A stretch of DNA of 18,847 nucleotides, from NCBI GenBank assembly GCA_002803225.1, contig NXFV01001680.1:1-18847 (forward strand), written 5' to 3'. A program made the translations under genes and the position numbers. Source of the stretch: Gamarada debralockiae. Its lineage: Eukaryota; Ascomycota; Leotiomycetes; Helotiales; Hyphodiscaceae. The notes below the pieces were generated by a model, which ran no database searches, had not been told where the DNA came from, and saw only the letters and a program-made list of their open reading frames with translations. Of the stretch, positions 9,306 to 18,847 are shown in pieces. The first letter of the stretch is position 1, and each line of letters begins with the position of its first letter.

Positions 9306-10435
9306 ATGCAGAAACTTAAAGTTCCAAGACTCTACCCCAGGACCTCCTCAACTCCTGCCATCCCACTAACGCCTCTCACACCTGGTGGCCGCCGTCCACA
9401 ACCCCCGGCCGGGCTACTGCAACCACCAAGACCAACACCTCGGCGAGCTCCACGGCGCTTTTCTCGTATCGATGCCTTAAGCGCAAGGACGGCCACAGCT
9501 CTTGCATGGGCCAGTTTGTTTTCCATGTTTGGATTTGGATTCTATCAAAGCTATTATGCACGAATGAGCTATGTGCAAGCCTCAACCTACCCACCAATAC
9601 CGACTCAAGCGTCGACCAACGAGGGCGTCATGGACCCTGAGAATCCAACTGAAAGAGGCCTCGTAGGTCCAGCTACATTGCAGGCGTGCCTAGAGTTCCC
9701 TACTCATCCTGTATGTTCACTTTCTCACTTGGTGGAATGGAAAGTTAGAGTAGACCTTCTAACAGTAACATTTAGTTTATGAGGAATACGTGCTCGGTTC
9801 TCGGAGATTACCGAGATCTTATCTTGGAATACCAGCAATCTCTTGGCAACCAGTCTTTTAGCTACGAACATATACTCGTGACACTCGACTGGCCAAACGC
9901 ATTAAAATATTTCGGATTCGGAAGAGCGGTAACATTTACTAGAGAGGCTATGGAACAGATAGATCCCACAATCTTCGGTCACTTGGGATTGGAGATCGCA
10001 ACTCTAGGCAACTTTTGGCGCAACCCCATAGCAGCATGGACAATTCCCCTCACGCATGGAGTCCTAACCGTAGTCAATAATCAACTGGAATATATGGTAG
10101 CCGAAGAATTTTTCCGAAACGATGAATTGTGGGTTCCCTACGTGACATCTGGCTCTTTGTCTATGCTTGTTTCGTTCACAGACGTAGACTTCTTCGCTGG
10201 TGGGGACTATTTCTCTGTTGGCTATATAGGGCAAGGAATTTGTGCTGGTGGATCTTGTTGCCAGATCGGTCCTTCTCGCAATGACTTTGAGGAGAAGTGC
10301 TTTTTGGAGAGTAATACATCGGATCCACGTTTGAGTGGTCGTGGGGATGCGACATCAGTGATCCACCCACCAGCCATTAAGCCGAGCGACGTCACCTGGT
10401 ACAATGGAACACTCGAGTCACTTATAATATATTAG
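9306..10435 (+). CDS. Unassigned single-pass membrane protein with Cys-containing outer domain
   Basis: I do not recognise this family. Proposed exons 9306-9710 and 9776-10435 encode 354 residues. The 65 bp intron has donor GTATGT, branch-like CTAAC and acceptor TTTAG, and keeps the frame. Residues 1-57 are basic and Pro-rich (LTPLTPGGRR, RPTPRRAPRR); residues about 62-80 form one hydrophobic segment. The rest is probably lumenal or extracellular, as the positive-inside rule suggests a type II topology. That part has six Cys (128, NTC, ICAGGSCC, EKC) and three N-glycosylation sequons (NQS, NTS, NGT). It carries dense, well-composed sequence such as WPNALKYFGFG, LGNFWRNPIAAW and GDYFSVGYIGQG, without stops, unlike the surrounding debris. 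It is therefore probably a real conserved gene. The 3' splice site is the least certain point. Confidence 0.6.
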
Positions 10436-11214
10436 ACTGAGAGGATTGTACACGAGTACTTATTAGGCAGGTAACAATACCCCAATATACATTTCCAGGC
10501 TAGGTTTTAATAGCTAATTATCGATAAGGATTTATTAGATTTTCCAGGTCTGAGGCAGTATAATAATATTAAGTGAATCTTCAACACGCACAAGGCGGGA
10601 GTAAAGAGGGACCACAGAAGCGGCACAAAAGGGAAGAGAATTTGGTCGTTGAACTGGATGCGCGTGGCGAGACGGTACTAAAAAGCGACTATTAAGCGCC
10701 AGCTAAAACATTATTCTTGAAGTAGTTAATTGTATTCTATAATTGATATTTTATTATATCTATAAACTTGTAAGTTACATTTTAAAACCTGAAGACGCCG
10801 ATAGTTAGTGTGATTTTACAGCCTAACGTGAACTTATTTGACTAGCCTAAAATAAATTAAGTATATATAGGAACACTATTATAGTTCTTTTCTTTGTAAT
10901 CTCTAATAGTCCTTGTTATTAACTTAACTTTATATCCTGCTCTAAGGAAGTCAATTATATATAGTTAAAGCCATCTGGCCCGTTAATACTAGATCTAGCT
11001 TATAAGTAACGAGGAAAGTACTAGGTAAGGGACAATAAAAAAGAGAAAGAATTCCGCTGTAGTTCTCAAGATCCAAGCTAATATAACTAAACCTAATATT
11101 GCTATAAAAAGCAATGGACTATAAAACTGCTATAGGAGCCCCTTGTAGTATATTATTATTGTTAAGAGAAGTAGTGCAAATAAAGTATATATTATTATAT
11201 TATCTAAGTCTAAG
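10436..11214. other. AT-rich gene-free stretch
   Basis: After the stop of the membrane-protein gene the sequence becomes AT-rich, especially 10700-11210, with many TpA steps. No open frame of note. GATCTAGCTT (10990) also occurs near 281, inside the RIP-affected left region, which hints at transposon-derived material, but no element could be delimited. Confidence 0.4.
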
Positions 11215-11882
11215 TGTAATAGGAGTACAAGGACTCCTTAGCATTTGCGATCTATCCCTTTCTGAAACCGGATATAGAATCGCGCTGTTGAGTATTTGTA
11301 ATAGGAGTACAAGGACTCCTGCGATAAATCCTTTTCCGAGACCGGATATGGAATCGCGCTGCCGAGTACTCCGCGGCGCAGTCGGAAAAGGTCCGGAAAG
11401 AATCTTGCGATCAGAGCGAAATATTAGACAAGGGGTCTAGACTTGCAGAAGCTCTGAAGATCAGGGGCCTCAAAGGGCTAGAATGAGACCTAGGCCTTGA
11501 GGGACTTGGAAGAGTTGGTCTAGACCTGCGGAAGCCCTGAAGGTCTAGAAGGCCATGGGGTACAAGATGACCTAGGAGCTGGAGGTCTAGACCTCGGTGA
11601 CCTCCGGAGGGATCGGAAATGCCGATCTTAGCTTGTATAAGGCTAGGAGCCAGTACAGCTGCTACTAGAGATAGGAGCTGGGAATGGAGTATAAGTAAGG
11701 GCTGTCGACCTTACTTGAAGAAGGGCAAGCTGGAGTTTCTTCTTCGCAAGCACACAAGTACTACGGCACCTCTTTTCAACTATCACGAATACAACCACTA
11801 TTGTCTCTTTTTCCCTAATTACTACTTCTCTGATATTCTGTGATCCCCTCTTGTTGCCCTCCAGCTACCTGTAGCTGTTACA
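11215..11882 (+). mobile_element. Longer LTR (copy D) of the same family, with internal duplications
   Basis: Starts TGTAATAGGAG and ends TAGCTGTTACA like copy B. It shares GCCAGTACAGCTGCTA, GAGTATAAGTAAGG and the whole 3' block. The first 82 bp are repeated: TGTAATAGGAGTACAAGGAC recurs at 11297. GGTCTAGAC followed by a GAAGC(C/T)CTGAAG block appears around 11434, 11518 and 11591. No target duplication is visible at either possible start (11215 flanked by CTAAG, 11297 by GTATT, 3' flank ATATG). It may be one end of a deleted element or a solo LTR. It encodes nothing. Confidence 0.6.
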
Positions 11883-12848
11883 ATATGATCTAAGCAAGCC
11901 CTTAGGATTTTCCTAAGGTCATATATTACTCCTTACCTTCTCTTCTTAATACTCTTAATAAGCAATACACGCTTAACTCTAGCCCTAGCCCTGCCTATAT
12001 TGCCGTGCCTACGTGATCAGGTCATTACTAAATCAATAGGAGCTTCGTATAATGCTCCTAAGTCAAAATCAGTTCCTGGGGAGCTAGCTATTAGTCTGGG
12101 GAAAGGTGTGTTACTTTTATAATGTAATATAGGCCCTATTGAGTGTTTTCCTAAGGGAATAAGCAAAAACAAGTAAATTGGAGGAGTTCTAGTCGAAAAA
12201 GATGACTTTGTCTTAGCTAGGAAGTCGTACGTTTTGTTTCTTATCGTAGCTGGGAATAGATTGAAGTGTGAGCTTCGTCCACTAGTTGTAGCGATGTTAC
12301 AAGGTCTGATAAATGACACATGGAGGGAGATTTTAGGTTGACCAGGCTCACTCTTAGTGTACCAATTCTTAAATTAACAGCTGGTCATCCCTTAATGGTA
12401 TCGATGGTTTGTTGCAAGCGCCCTCAAATCTACTACTACTCCACCGTAGCTTTCCAAAAGTGCACCCAAGTCCTTTGCACCTTTGCAACGAAAACCTGTC
12501 CAGATGAAAAGGCTCACGCATAAAAAATTTTAATTAATCGGCAGACAAAAACAAAGTCTTTCAAAAATACCAGCGAGAAGTCATCCTCTGTTCTTGGGTC
12601 ATTGTGAGTACGCATTCGTTGTGATTGCTCCCCCAAAGCTCCAAGGTTGATGTTGGGTTTCTGAGTTACCAGTTCTGATAGCATATATTAACTGGACTGA
12701 CTTTCTACTCTACAGGTTCCACGACCCCTATATATACCCTATTTGCCTCCCTATTAGAAGCTTCTAGTCTATACTTCCAGGATATGAATCACTGTAATAA
12801 GCCTTGCTACCCCTAATTGCCACCACCGTTGCCACTACTGTATTAGTC
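11883..12848. other. Gene-free stretch between LTR and lectin-like remnant
   Basis: Open frames of up to 100 codons exist on both strands (12017-12319 minus, 12320-12523 plus), but I see no family motif, signal peptide or plausible splice structure. The part directly after the LTR could be internal retroelement sequence, but no primer-binding site or gag/pol motif is visible. The last ~200 bp include T-rich and TATATA sequence 3' of the lectin-like remnant. Confidence 0.35.
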
Positions 12849-13898
12849 TTAGGTATTACCCAACAGTTGACTCACATCAGCATTATTTCGCCAATAATGC
12901 CTCAACTCGTTCCCATGATGCAGCACAGTCTCAAAATTCCCGCGCAGACCAGCATTGCCGAAACTACTCTGGATAAGCGGTCCTGAGGAAGTAGGGTTTG
13001 TCGGCCATTCATTCGTAGTGATGCTACCCGTATCTGTCTAAGGATGGTCCGGATCCGTGTTATCGCGCCACCAAAGATGCACAAGATCATCCACGGTAAT
13101 ATTGTGGATCAAAAGCTCGTAATTACCCGGTGCGCCATCGGCCTGAGTGTAAGTACTTTGCATCAAAGAACCAGGCACGATGTCGCCTTCCCTTTTGATG
13201 GTATGGATCGGGTCCCAAGAGCCAGTCCCGACGCGCTCGTAGTGCACAACAGGGTTGGAATTCGGAGCATCAGGGAATCCATCGTCGATTACAACCGCCT
13301 CGAGTTTTCCTGGACCACCGTCAGGGCCTATGATTGTGCTTTGGATGAGACATGCGTTGCCGTTGGGATGTGTCGAGACGTACATACTAAGTGTCCATTT
13401 GGCCCCAGGATCGGAGTTGTTACGCCACCAGTGCATGATTTCTCCTATCTGAGGAACTAACACCTCGAAGTTTCCCGGGTTTCCAGATTCGCCAAAGGTT
13501 CCCTGAATGAAGGTCGGGGATTGATTGCCTCGCTTTGACCGGGCAATTATACCACTCAAGCTTGTCTTGGAGTACCCAGTCAGGTCCAAGACCAGTGCGA
13601 GCATAGCGAGCGACAGTTCCGCCTTCGTTGATGAGTACTTCGAGGCGCCCATAGGAACTGTAGATGAGAGCACCTTCGCTGGTGGCAGCTGAGCTGACGA
13701 TAACACTTGGCTGACCAGGTTGAGGATTGCACTGAAAGTTTGGTGCGGAGTTGTCGGCCAATAGTGAACTAGATGCGTGCCTCCCAACCCATTGTTCTCA
13801 AACCGACGAGCTCGAAGTTGTGAGGATTTCCGGGGACGCCATTATGAGCATTGAATGAGAGCTCCGCCATTATCAACTGACTGAGTGTTCTCGTTCAT
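12849..13898 (-). pseudogene. Lectin-like tandem-repeat protein gene, broken by a nonsense codon and frameshifts
   Basis: The minus strand encodes about six repeats of ~50-60 residues with the pattern LIQS.FG...GNFE.V...G.L.HYWR(D/N)N.DP..PW. Clear copies are GNFEVLV...IMHWWRNNSDP (13440 region), GNYELLI...HLWWRDNTDP (13060) and GNFETVL...LRHYWRNNAD (12870). Similar repeats occur in uncharacterised fungal and bacterial proteins and resemble beta-propeller lectins; sugar binding is inferred. The gene would start at the ATG at 13898 (MNENTQSV) and is disrupted. The frame changes after ALIQ (~13850), after FELVGL (~13800), at HYW/DNSAP (~13755) and near 13555. In the fifth repeat the conserved PW reads P-stop (TAG at 13038-13040), after which the same frame continues for ~60 residues to TAA at 12849. 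No signal peptide. Sequencing error could explain some shifts. A GTGAGT after NNAD might be a splice donor, so the 3' end is unsure. Confidence 0.65.
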
Positions 13899-14832
13899 GA
13901 TGTAATAGGGGACTGATGTCGAATCAGATAATATTGTGTGGTAAAATAATGTATGTATTAATATCTAAGGAGGGAAGAATTGTAGGGTTGCCAGAACCAC
14001 AGATATGTGTACACAACCGTTGCCATAGCAACAACCAAGCATCTGGCAACTGACTCTGATTGAACGAGACGCACGAAATTAAAACGTTTGACAGATGCCT
14101 AGTCTTGCAGGTGTAAGGATTCTTTCAAGCAAGGTAATTTGAATGGCTGCTTGAGCAAAACTTCCTTGGACTTGAAGGCAGTATGTATAGCATGTCGTAA
14201 TGAAAGGTATGCCTACGAAGACGGAAAGGCTCCCAGCAAATGAGCGCACACTGAAGCGGAAGATATGGCCATACTAAAGCTGAAAGGCCTGATGTATGTT
14301 CAGGTGAGCCACCTGTGTAACCTAAATGTCTCAGATTGAGCAGGCAGGGAAGAAGGGAAACCAAAAGGCCGCGACTTGCCCGGCTACTGCCTAGGACACC
14401 TTTCTCCCATTATTACCAGCTTTCGCTGCAAGTTTCTCAAAGACAAAGAATTTAAGACATGCGGTACTTCAGAGCTTCCAAAAATTTAATAGCCGAAGTT
14501 ATTAGTTGCTTGCTATAGAGGCATAGCATATCGTAAGGCTCTGCAGAAATGAAGTTTCTAGAGCGGAGACTAGAGTAGAGATTCTCACGAAGGCTTGCAT
14601 CACCGCAGCGTTCAGCCCCGTGAGGAGTGATGCGACTCCGCCAATCGTAACATCGAGAGAAGAGAGCTATGCAGTTGCCCAAAGTCCCATGGGGTGACCC
14701 TGAAGCCACGCAATTGTGACAGGAGCGGTGTAAAAGGGAGAATGGGGCAATAGATTACTTCTATTTTGATTATTCATGACAGTCATTATAGCACTGCGGC
14801 TGATACCACCTTCATTCCATTACTACTTGCCT
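13899..14832. other. Intergenic region, no recognisable gene
   Basis: Between the lectin-like remnant's start and the 3' end of the peptidase gene. Minus-strand open frames at 14125-14364 and 14452-14709 have no family motif, signal peptide or compositional support. Base composition is normal, without the RIP signature. The first part should contain the former promoter of the lectin-like gene. Confidence 0.45.
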
Positions 14833-16943
14833 TTAATTGTAGGCGGGGTACTCGGAAACCCACTTCACGATCTGGGCCACCTCGTTGTCGATCACGGTCT
14901 GAACTCCAGCGTTGAAGATGCCATTCTTCAGTCTCAGATCCGAGCAATGGAAACCTCCTGGAATGATCTGAAGAGGGTGTTGAGGGGTAGATGGAAGTGG
15001 TCCACCTGGGCGGAACTCGGAGGAAACTCCAGATGTTCTCCATGGGTCGAATTGGCTGCAAATCTGTCAGTCTCCCATTTCATGTAGAGTGGCATAGGAC
15101 ATACCCATTAGTCCAGATCAAACGAGTAGTATTCTCCAATCTCCAGCCCTCGGTGTACTTGTTGACCTTGTGTACGTTATTGTCCGGGCTGATGTTGCTC
15201 CCATAAGTGTATCCGTTCTCCGTTGGGAAGAAGAGTGCACATTGTCGTTGCCAGTATTCAGCAGTGACAAGGCGAGAGACAATTGTGGCCCTGCTGCGCG
15301 GTGCTCCACTAAAATTTGTTAAAACTAATGCCTGCATTCAAGACATAAAACTTACTCTTGCCAATAGTCAAATGGCTCGTTGCAAAGCATCCAGTTCCAT
15401 TGTCTATCGACGGCATTGCCGACAGTGTAGTCGGTGAAAAGCAAGCTAGATGCATTGTATGTATCGAGGCAGGCCAACTCTCTCTCATCTGTGTAACCGT
15501 ATCCCTGGCAATAACCTGGGATGAAGGTAGTGTTGACCCAGTTTGCGTAGCCTGCGAGAGCCGTCTCAAGACCGACGCCGTTTGCATCTGGGGTAACGGC
15601 TGCTCCAGCTTCGACACCCTGTAAAAGACCGTTAGATAGTTCCAGACGGTGGTTCAAGTTTAACTAACCTCGATAGCATCGCAAAATTGGTAGAACGCGG
15701 AATAGTTCGTGTAGAAGCTGTTTGACTGCCACAACCAAGGGCCGTTTTCAATTGCACTGGAGAATGTCTCGTTAGCTCAGAGTTTCACATAAGGTTTAAT
15801 TAACACATACACTCCAAAATCGTCATTATGTTCGAGAGCCTCTAGACCAAACTTGGCCTTCAAAGCATATTGCTCATCGGCGGACCCGTTCATCAAGATA
15901 TTGTCTATATAATCTATCACAAGAGTCAAATCCTTGCTGCAGTTGGCCGGCATTCCCTCCTGAACGGGAGCGAAGTATTGCCACTACGGTATGTTAGTTG
16001 AAATCAATATATAAACATTTCTAAGAACGCACATAGTCTGAAATGGCCTCAACTGGTGCACTGGACGCATGATACGCCCAGAAGGTACCAGGGGAAGTCG
16101 ATTCGGTCCAAGCTGCAAGCGCTCCTGAGTATGATCCACCAGAGAATACCCAAGGTGCCTTATCAGCATTGCTCTTGTGATCGGTGTCGAAAGGCAGGTC
16201 GATCGTCTTAGCAATATTGACGAAGTCAGCAATGGCTTGCTTGAGAGTCAGAAGCTGAAGGTTTTCGGTGGTTAGAGTGTCGTATGGAGAAGAGGAGCCC
16301 CAGAATCGGTCTGTTCATCGTTCAGTAAACAGCCACATAAAGATATAAAGGTTAAAGGGTCACTTACGCTCCACCATAATCACAGCGCCCTTGATCTGCA
16401 AAATCTCGGAGTCAGTATATGCTTGATAAAGGAGGGACAGGAAAGAGCTTTCGGGAGTTCCGAGACAGCATTATGCTCAAAAGACATCCGTTTCAGAGTA
16501 GAATTCATGGATTTCCACGAAATAGGGAATGACTCCAAAAATTTGCTTACCTCCTGTGCGTAAAGACCAGTGATGGTGGCATTGGTCAGATATGCGCCAT
16601 AATTTGCAGCAGAAATTTCACCGGGTGTAAACAACACGATCTCAATGGTGTTAGCTTTCGATTTTCAAGAATGCCATGGAGTGCTTACTGGTGATCCTGG
16701 TCCGGCCCAGAACTCAGAATTCCACCAGAACTTCTGCTGGAACGTCCCTTTGCTAGGATCGTCATGATCAAGCAACTGCATGAAGAAAGCAGATCCAGTA
16801 GTGTTTACTGTCGCCGCAGCGACTGCATCAGCCGATTCATCATCTGCATCAACAGGCGGAATCAGTCTTCCAAGGTGGAGGAATTCATTGGCAGCGCCAA
16901 GAGAGGCGAGCAACGAAATGGCAGAAATTATTGAGAACTTCAT
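14833..16943 (-). CDS. Secreted serine peptidase, family S28 (prolyl-carboxypeptidase-like)
   Basis: Predicted extracellular peptidase of 533 residues; S28 enzymes cleave next to proline. Exons, in transcription order: 16943-16689, 16640-16551, 16395-16368, 16310-16033, 15983-15811, 15756-15669, 15618-15356, 15308-15105, 15055-14833. All eight introns are GT...AG; seven are 47-57 bp and one is 155 bp. The third exon is only 28 nt. All joints keep frame. A signal peptide covers residues 1 to about 18 (MKFSIISAISLLASLGAA). Family blocks in order: QLLDHDDPSKGTF, IVLFTPGE, MVEHRFWGSSSPY, GGSYSGALAAW (nucleophile Ser184), TNGQFDPW (Asp463), IPGGFHCSDL (His496). So the Ser-Asp-His triad is intact and length is normal for fungal members. 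At least eight N-glycosylation sequons fit secretion. A nutritional or acid-protease role is likely, from the family. No sign of decay, unlike the neighbouring lectin-like gene. Confidence 0.93.
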
Positions 16944-18324
16944 GATAGGAGACTGCAGAAACTAATTGACCTGAAATCCTACGAGAATGAAGGGAAAGAA
17001 AAAAAAAAGTTAAAAAATTTCAACAGAGGGGACATGGCCTTCCTTATCAAGTACCTCCCCAAGACGTTTGGCACCTGCTTGACATGGTAGAGCTTCGCGC
17101 AATCATGGTTAATCCGGAGGCAAGATGCAGATCCCAATTAAGGCAAAGCACGAAATGCACGATAAAAGTAACGGTGTCGCGGTGCGGTACTACAAGGAGC
17201 AAGTAGTAGCCGAGCAAGCGCAGAGAAGCTCGGTTGACTCGTAGCTTAACGGAAGAGCTTAGATGAATGGCTTGAGCGGAGGGGAAACGAGGGATCAGTG
17301 GCAGGAGACCGGTCTGTACCTGATAGTTCCCTTGCTGGATCGTTCCTGTCAGCCAAGCAGCTGCCGAGATCATGGATCTCTCGGAGGTCAGCTGCATCTT
17401 CATGGTAGCAGAAGCATATGCACAAGAGACCGGGTTGTGACTTGCAGGGGCACAAGACTCGCTGAAAGCTCCTCCAAAATTTAGATTGTGCCTCATGGAA
17501 GGGGAAGGTGCAAATAGACGTTGTGGGGTTTAAACGAGCTGGGCCTGTGCCGAGAGCGCATTGTACACTGAACTTCCTCTTTTGGGCTAGTTTCCGGAAT
17601 ACTTCGAAACCGGCTTCGCCCAACACTCTCTCGCTAAAAAGTAAGCTCCACTCTTTAGACTAATCCTTGTCCGCAGCTTTGCCGGTTTAACTAAAGTGCA
17701 GTGCAAGGTAATATTCCGATGTATCTCCAGTCACGTCCTTATTTTCGTCATCCCGCGCTGTCAGTTCAGAGAGCTTCGCATCTCAGCACCATTATTACTG
17801 TTTTCTTGATAACTATCCGTCTAGAACCATCGGCTTGTAAAACCATAAAAGCGCATGGGATGGACTGAATAAAACGGTTCCAGAGTGAAGCAACACATTG
17901 TAATTTCTCACGATCTGGCTCTCGCTTATTGGCACCATTTCGAACCATCCCAAACTCTCGTCCAGCCTCTCACCCAATCGACACTAACCCCCCTCTCGCG
18001 ACAAACAAACTAATCACTACCTGCCATGATCCTGTGAGGACATCCTCTTTCAGTCATATAATGAGTAATTTTGAATCGTTCACCTACTTTGAGTGATTGT
18101 GAACGAGAGACCTATACTTTTAGTAGGAAAGGGGATGGGTTCTTGGCTCATGACTCTGCTGATGTTGAAACATGTCTGGGAGATGTGAGGGGTTGTCTCA
18201 TGAATAGACACACCAGAGCAGACAAAGCCACTGTTCAATTCACCTCACTCTCTCCTCACAAGCCATAAAGCATCCAAGCCCCCTCTCTATTCTCCATCAA
18301 CAATTCAAGAAGCATATAACTGAT
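16944..18324. other. Upstream region of the peptidase gene; no convincing gene
   Basis: The first 100 bp upstream of the peptidase ATG contain an A-rich run on the plus strand (16996-17010), a polypyrimidine tract on the transcribed strand as is common in fungal promoters. A minus-strand frame at 17047-17496 (149 codons, ATG) and an overlapping one at 17246-17626 are open but have no recognisable motif; one may be a small gene or lineage-specific exon, but I cannot choose. 17640-18320 shows nothing beyond short random frames. Confidence 0.4.
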
Positions 18325-18800
18325 TTAGTGATAGATCGTCCTGGTCCTCTTCCAGCTCGATTCCATGGACTGCAAGTGATTGTACATTTGCTCCGCAAGG
18401 TCGTCGGCGAATCCATCACCTAGGTGATAGACCTTCGTCTCATCGAATGTAACATCGCGGGCCCGAATAACCCTTGAAAGCTTAGGCACCCACACTCTGA
18501 AGATGTTTGTAGACTCATAGCCAATTAGGTAGCCAACATGAGCTCTTGGTTCGAGGCGATCGAGCTGATTGCGGTTGTACTTAAGTGCGTATGCTCGGCA
18601 ACCAAAGCGGCGAATGTGTCCCCCTTAGGCCTTGGGCTTTGACTACTGTGTAGTAGTTCGAGCTGTCCAATCAGTGTTTACCAGTTCAAGCGCTTGCTGG
18701 GTGATCTGTTAAGTAGATAGGCAGCTGCTTCATAGATCTCGGGCCATAGAGACTCAGGTAGGGTACCCTCTGCCTTAAGCTTAGCTGCCCTGATAGTCAG
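18325..18800 (-). pseudogene. Ty1/Copia polyprotein fragment (integrase C-terminal part), decayed
   Basis: From 18800 downward the minus strand reads 40 residues containing LPESLWPEIYEAAAYLLNRS, the end of a Copia integrase core, then a TAA at 18678-18680. After a frame change, 97 residues from 18618 to the TAA at 18325 include IRRFGCRAYAL, RAHVGYLIGYES and VIRARDVTFDE. This is the conserved segment between integrase and reverse transcriptase in Copia polyproteins. Family position is from memory. No reverse transcriptase follows, so the copy is truncated as well as frameshifted. Base composition is normal, so decay here is not mainly RIP. Whether it belongs to the LTRs elsewhere in the window cannot be decided. 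Confidence 0.8.

Positions 18801-18847
<47 letters not shown>
18801..18847. other. Poly-C tract at the window end, probable assembly artefact
   Basis: Forty-seven consecutive C directly abut the Copia coding fragment and run to the last base. The coding sequence of the element should continue here, and a homopolymer this long is very unusual in fungal DNA. Contig-end filler, homopolymer sequencing noise or G-tailing of a cDNA or library end would all look like this. A G-quadruplex-forming natural tract is possible but less likely. Confidence 0.7.

Noticed and set aside
12017..12319. Minus-strand 100-codon frame as the 3' end of a retroelement polyprotein
   Set aside because: No RNase H or reverse transcriptase motif could be seen, only its position next to an LTR.
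13044..13460. Plus-strand open frame of 138 codons
   Set aside because: Antisense to the lectin-like repeats, which carry the clear motif pattern on the minus strand.
2140..16943. A biosynthetic or defence gene cluster formed by the regulator, membrane protein, lectin-like gene and peptidase
   Set aside because: No backbone enzyme or shared pathway is visible, the genes are kilobases apart with transposons between them, and one is a pseudogene.
17047..17496. 149-codon minus-strand frame as a gene upstream of the peptidase
   Set aside because: Open and with an ATG, but no family motif and an equally long overlapping frame exists; not enough to call it.
1..18847. tRNA, rRNA or other structured RNA genes
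   Set aside because: No cloverleaf with a recognisable T-loop or rRNA core sequence was found by eye on either strand; a covariance-model search would be decisive.

Overview
The window reads as nuclear DNA of a filamentous ascomycete (Pezizomycotina). The reasons are the short 47-155 bp spliceosomal introns with GTA(A/T)GT donors and CTAAC/CTGAC-like branch sites, a Zn2Cys6 transcription factor, a secreted S28 serine peptidase, and transposon copies mutated in the C-to-T / G-to-A pattern of repeat-induced point mutation (RIP). It looks like gene-poor accessory DNA: three genes read as intact, one gene is visibly decayed, and much of the rest is transposon debris.

Layout. 1-1785: the 3' end of an LTR, a truncated end of a Tc1/mariner element, then a nearly complete Tc1/mariner element whose transposase is destroyed by transitions. 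2140-4899 (+): a five-exon regulator that joins a C2H2 finger to a Zn2Cys6 cluster and a fungal regulatory domain; its start lies in a short first exon that a simple ORF scan misses. 4900-6609: no recognisable gene. 6610-7236: two LTR copies of one family in tandem. 8294-8860: a MITE-like element with ~35 bp terminal inverted repeats. 9306-10435 (+): a two-exon single-pass membrane protein that I do not recognise. 11215-11882: a longer LTR of the same family with an internal duplication. 12849-13898 (-): a lectin-like repeat gene broken by a nonsense codon and several frameshifts. 14833-16943 (-): a nine-exon secreted S28 (prolyl-carboxypeptidase-like) peptidase, complete with its Ser-Asp-His triad. 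18325-18800 (-): a decayed Ty1/Copia integrase fragment running into a 47-base poly-C tract at the window end, which looks like an assembly artefact.

Functional links. No operon-like logic applies, and I cannot show that the genes work together. The regulator, membrane protein, lectin-like remnant and secreted peptidase could be a loose set of environment-facing accessory genes in a transposon-rich island, but this is inference from proximity only. I found no convincing new multi-gene system. The items most worth following are the dual-finger regulator, the unassigned membrane protein, the decaying lectin-like gene and the sharp RIP boundary near 1725.
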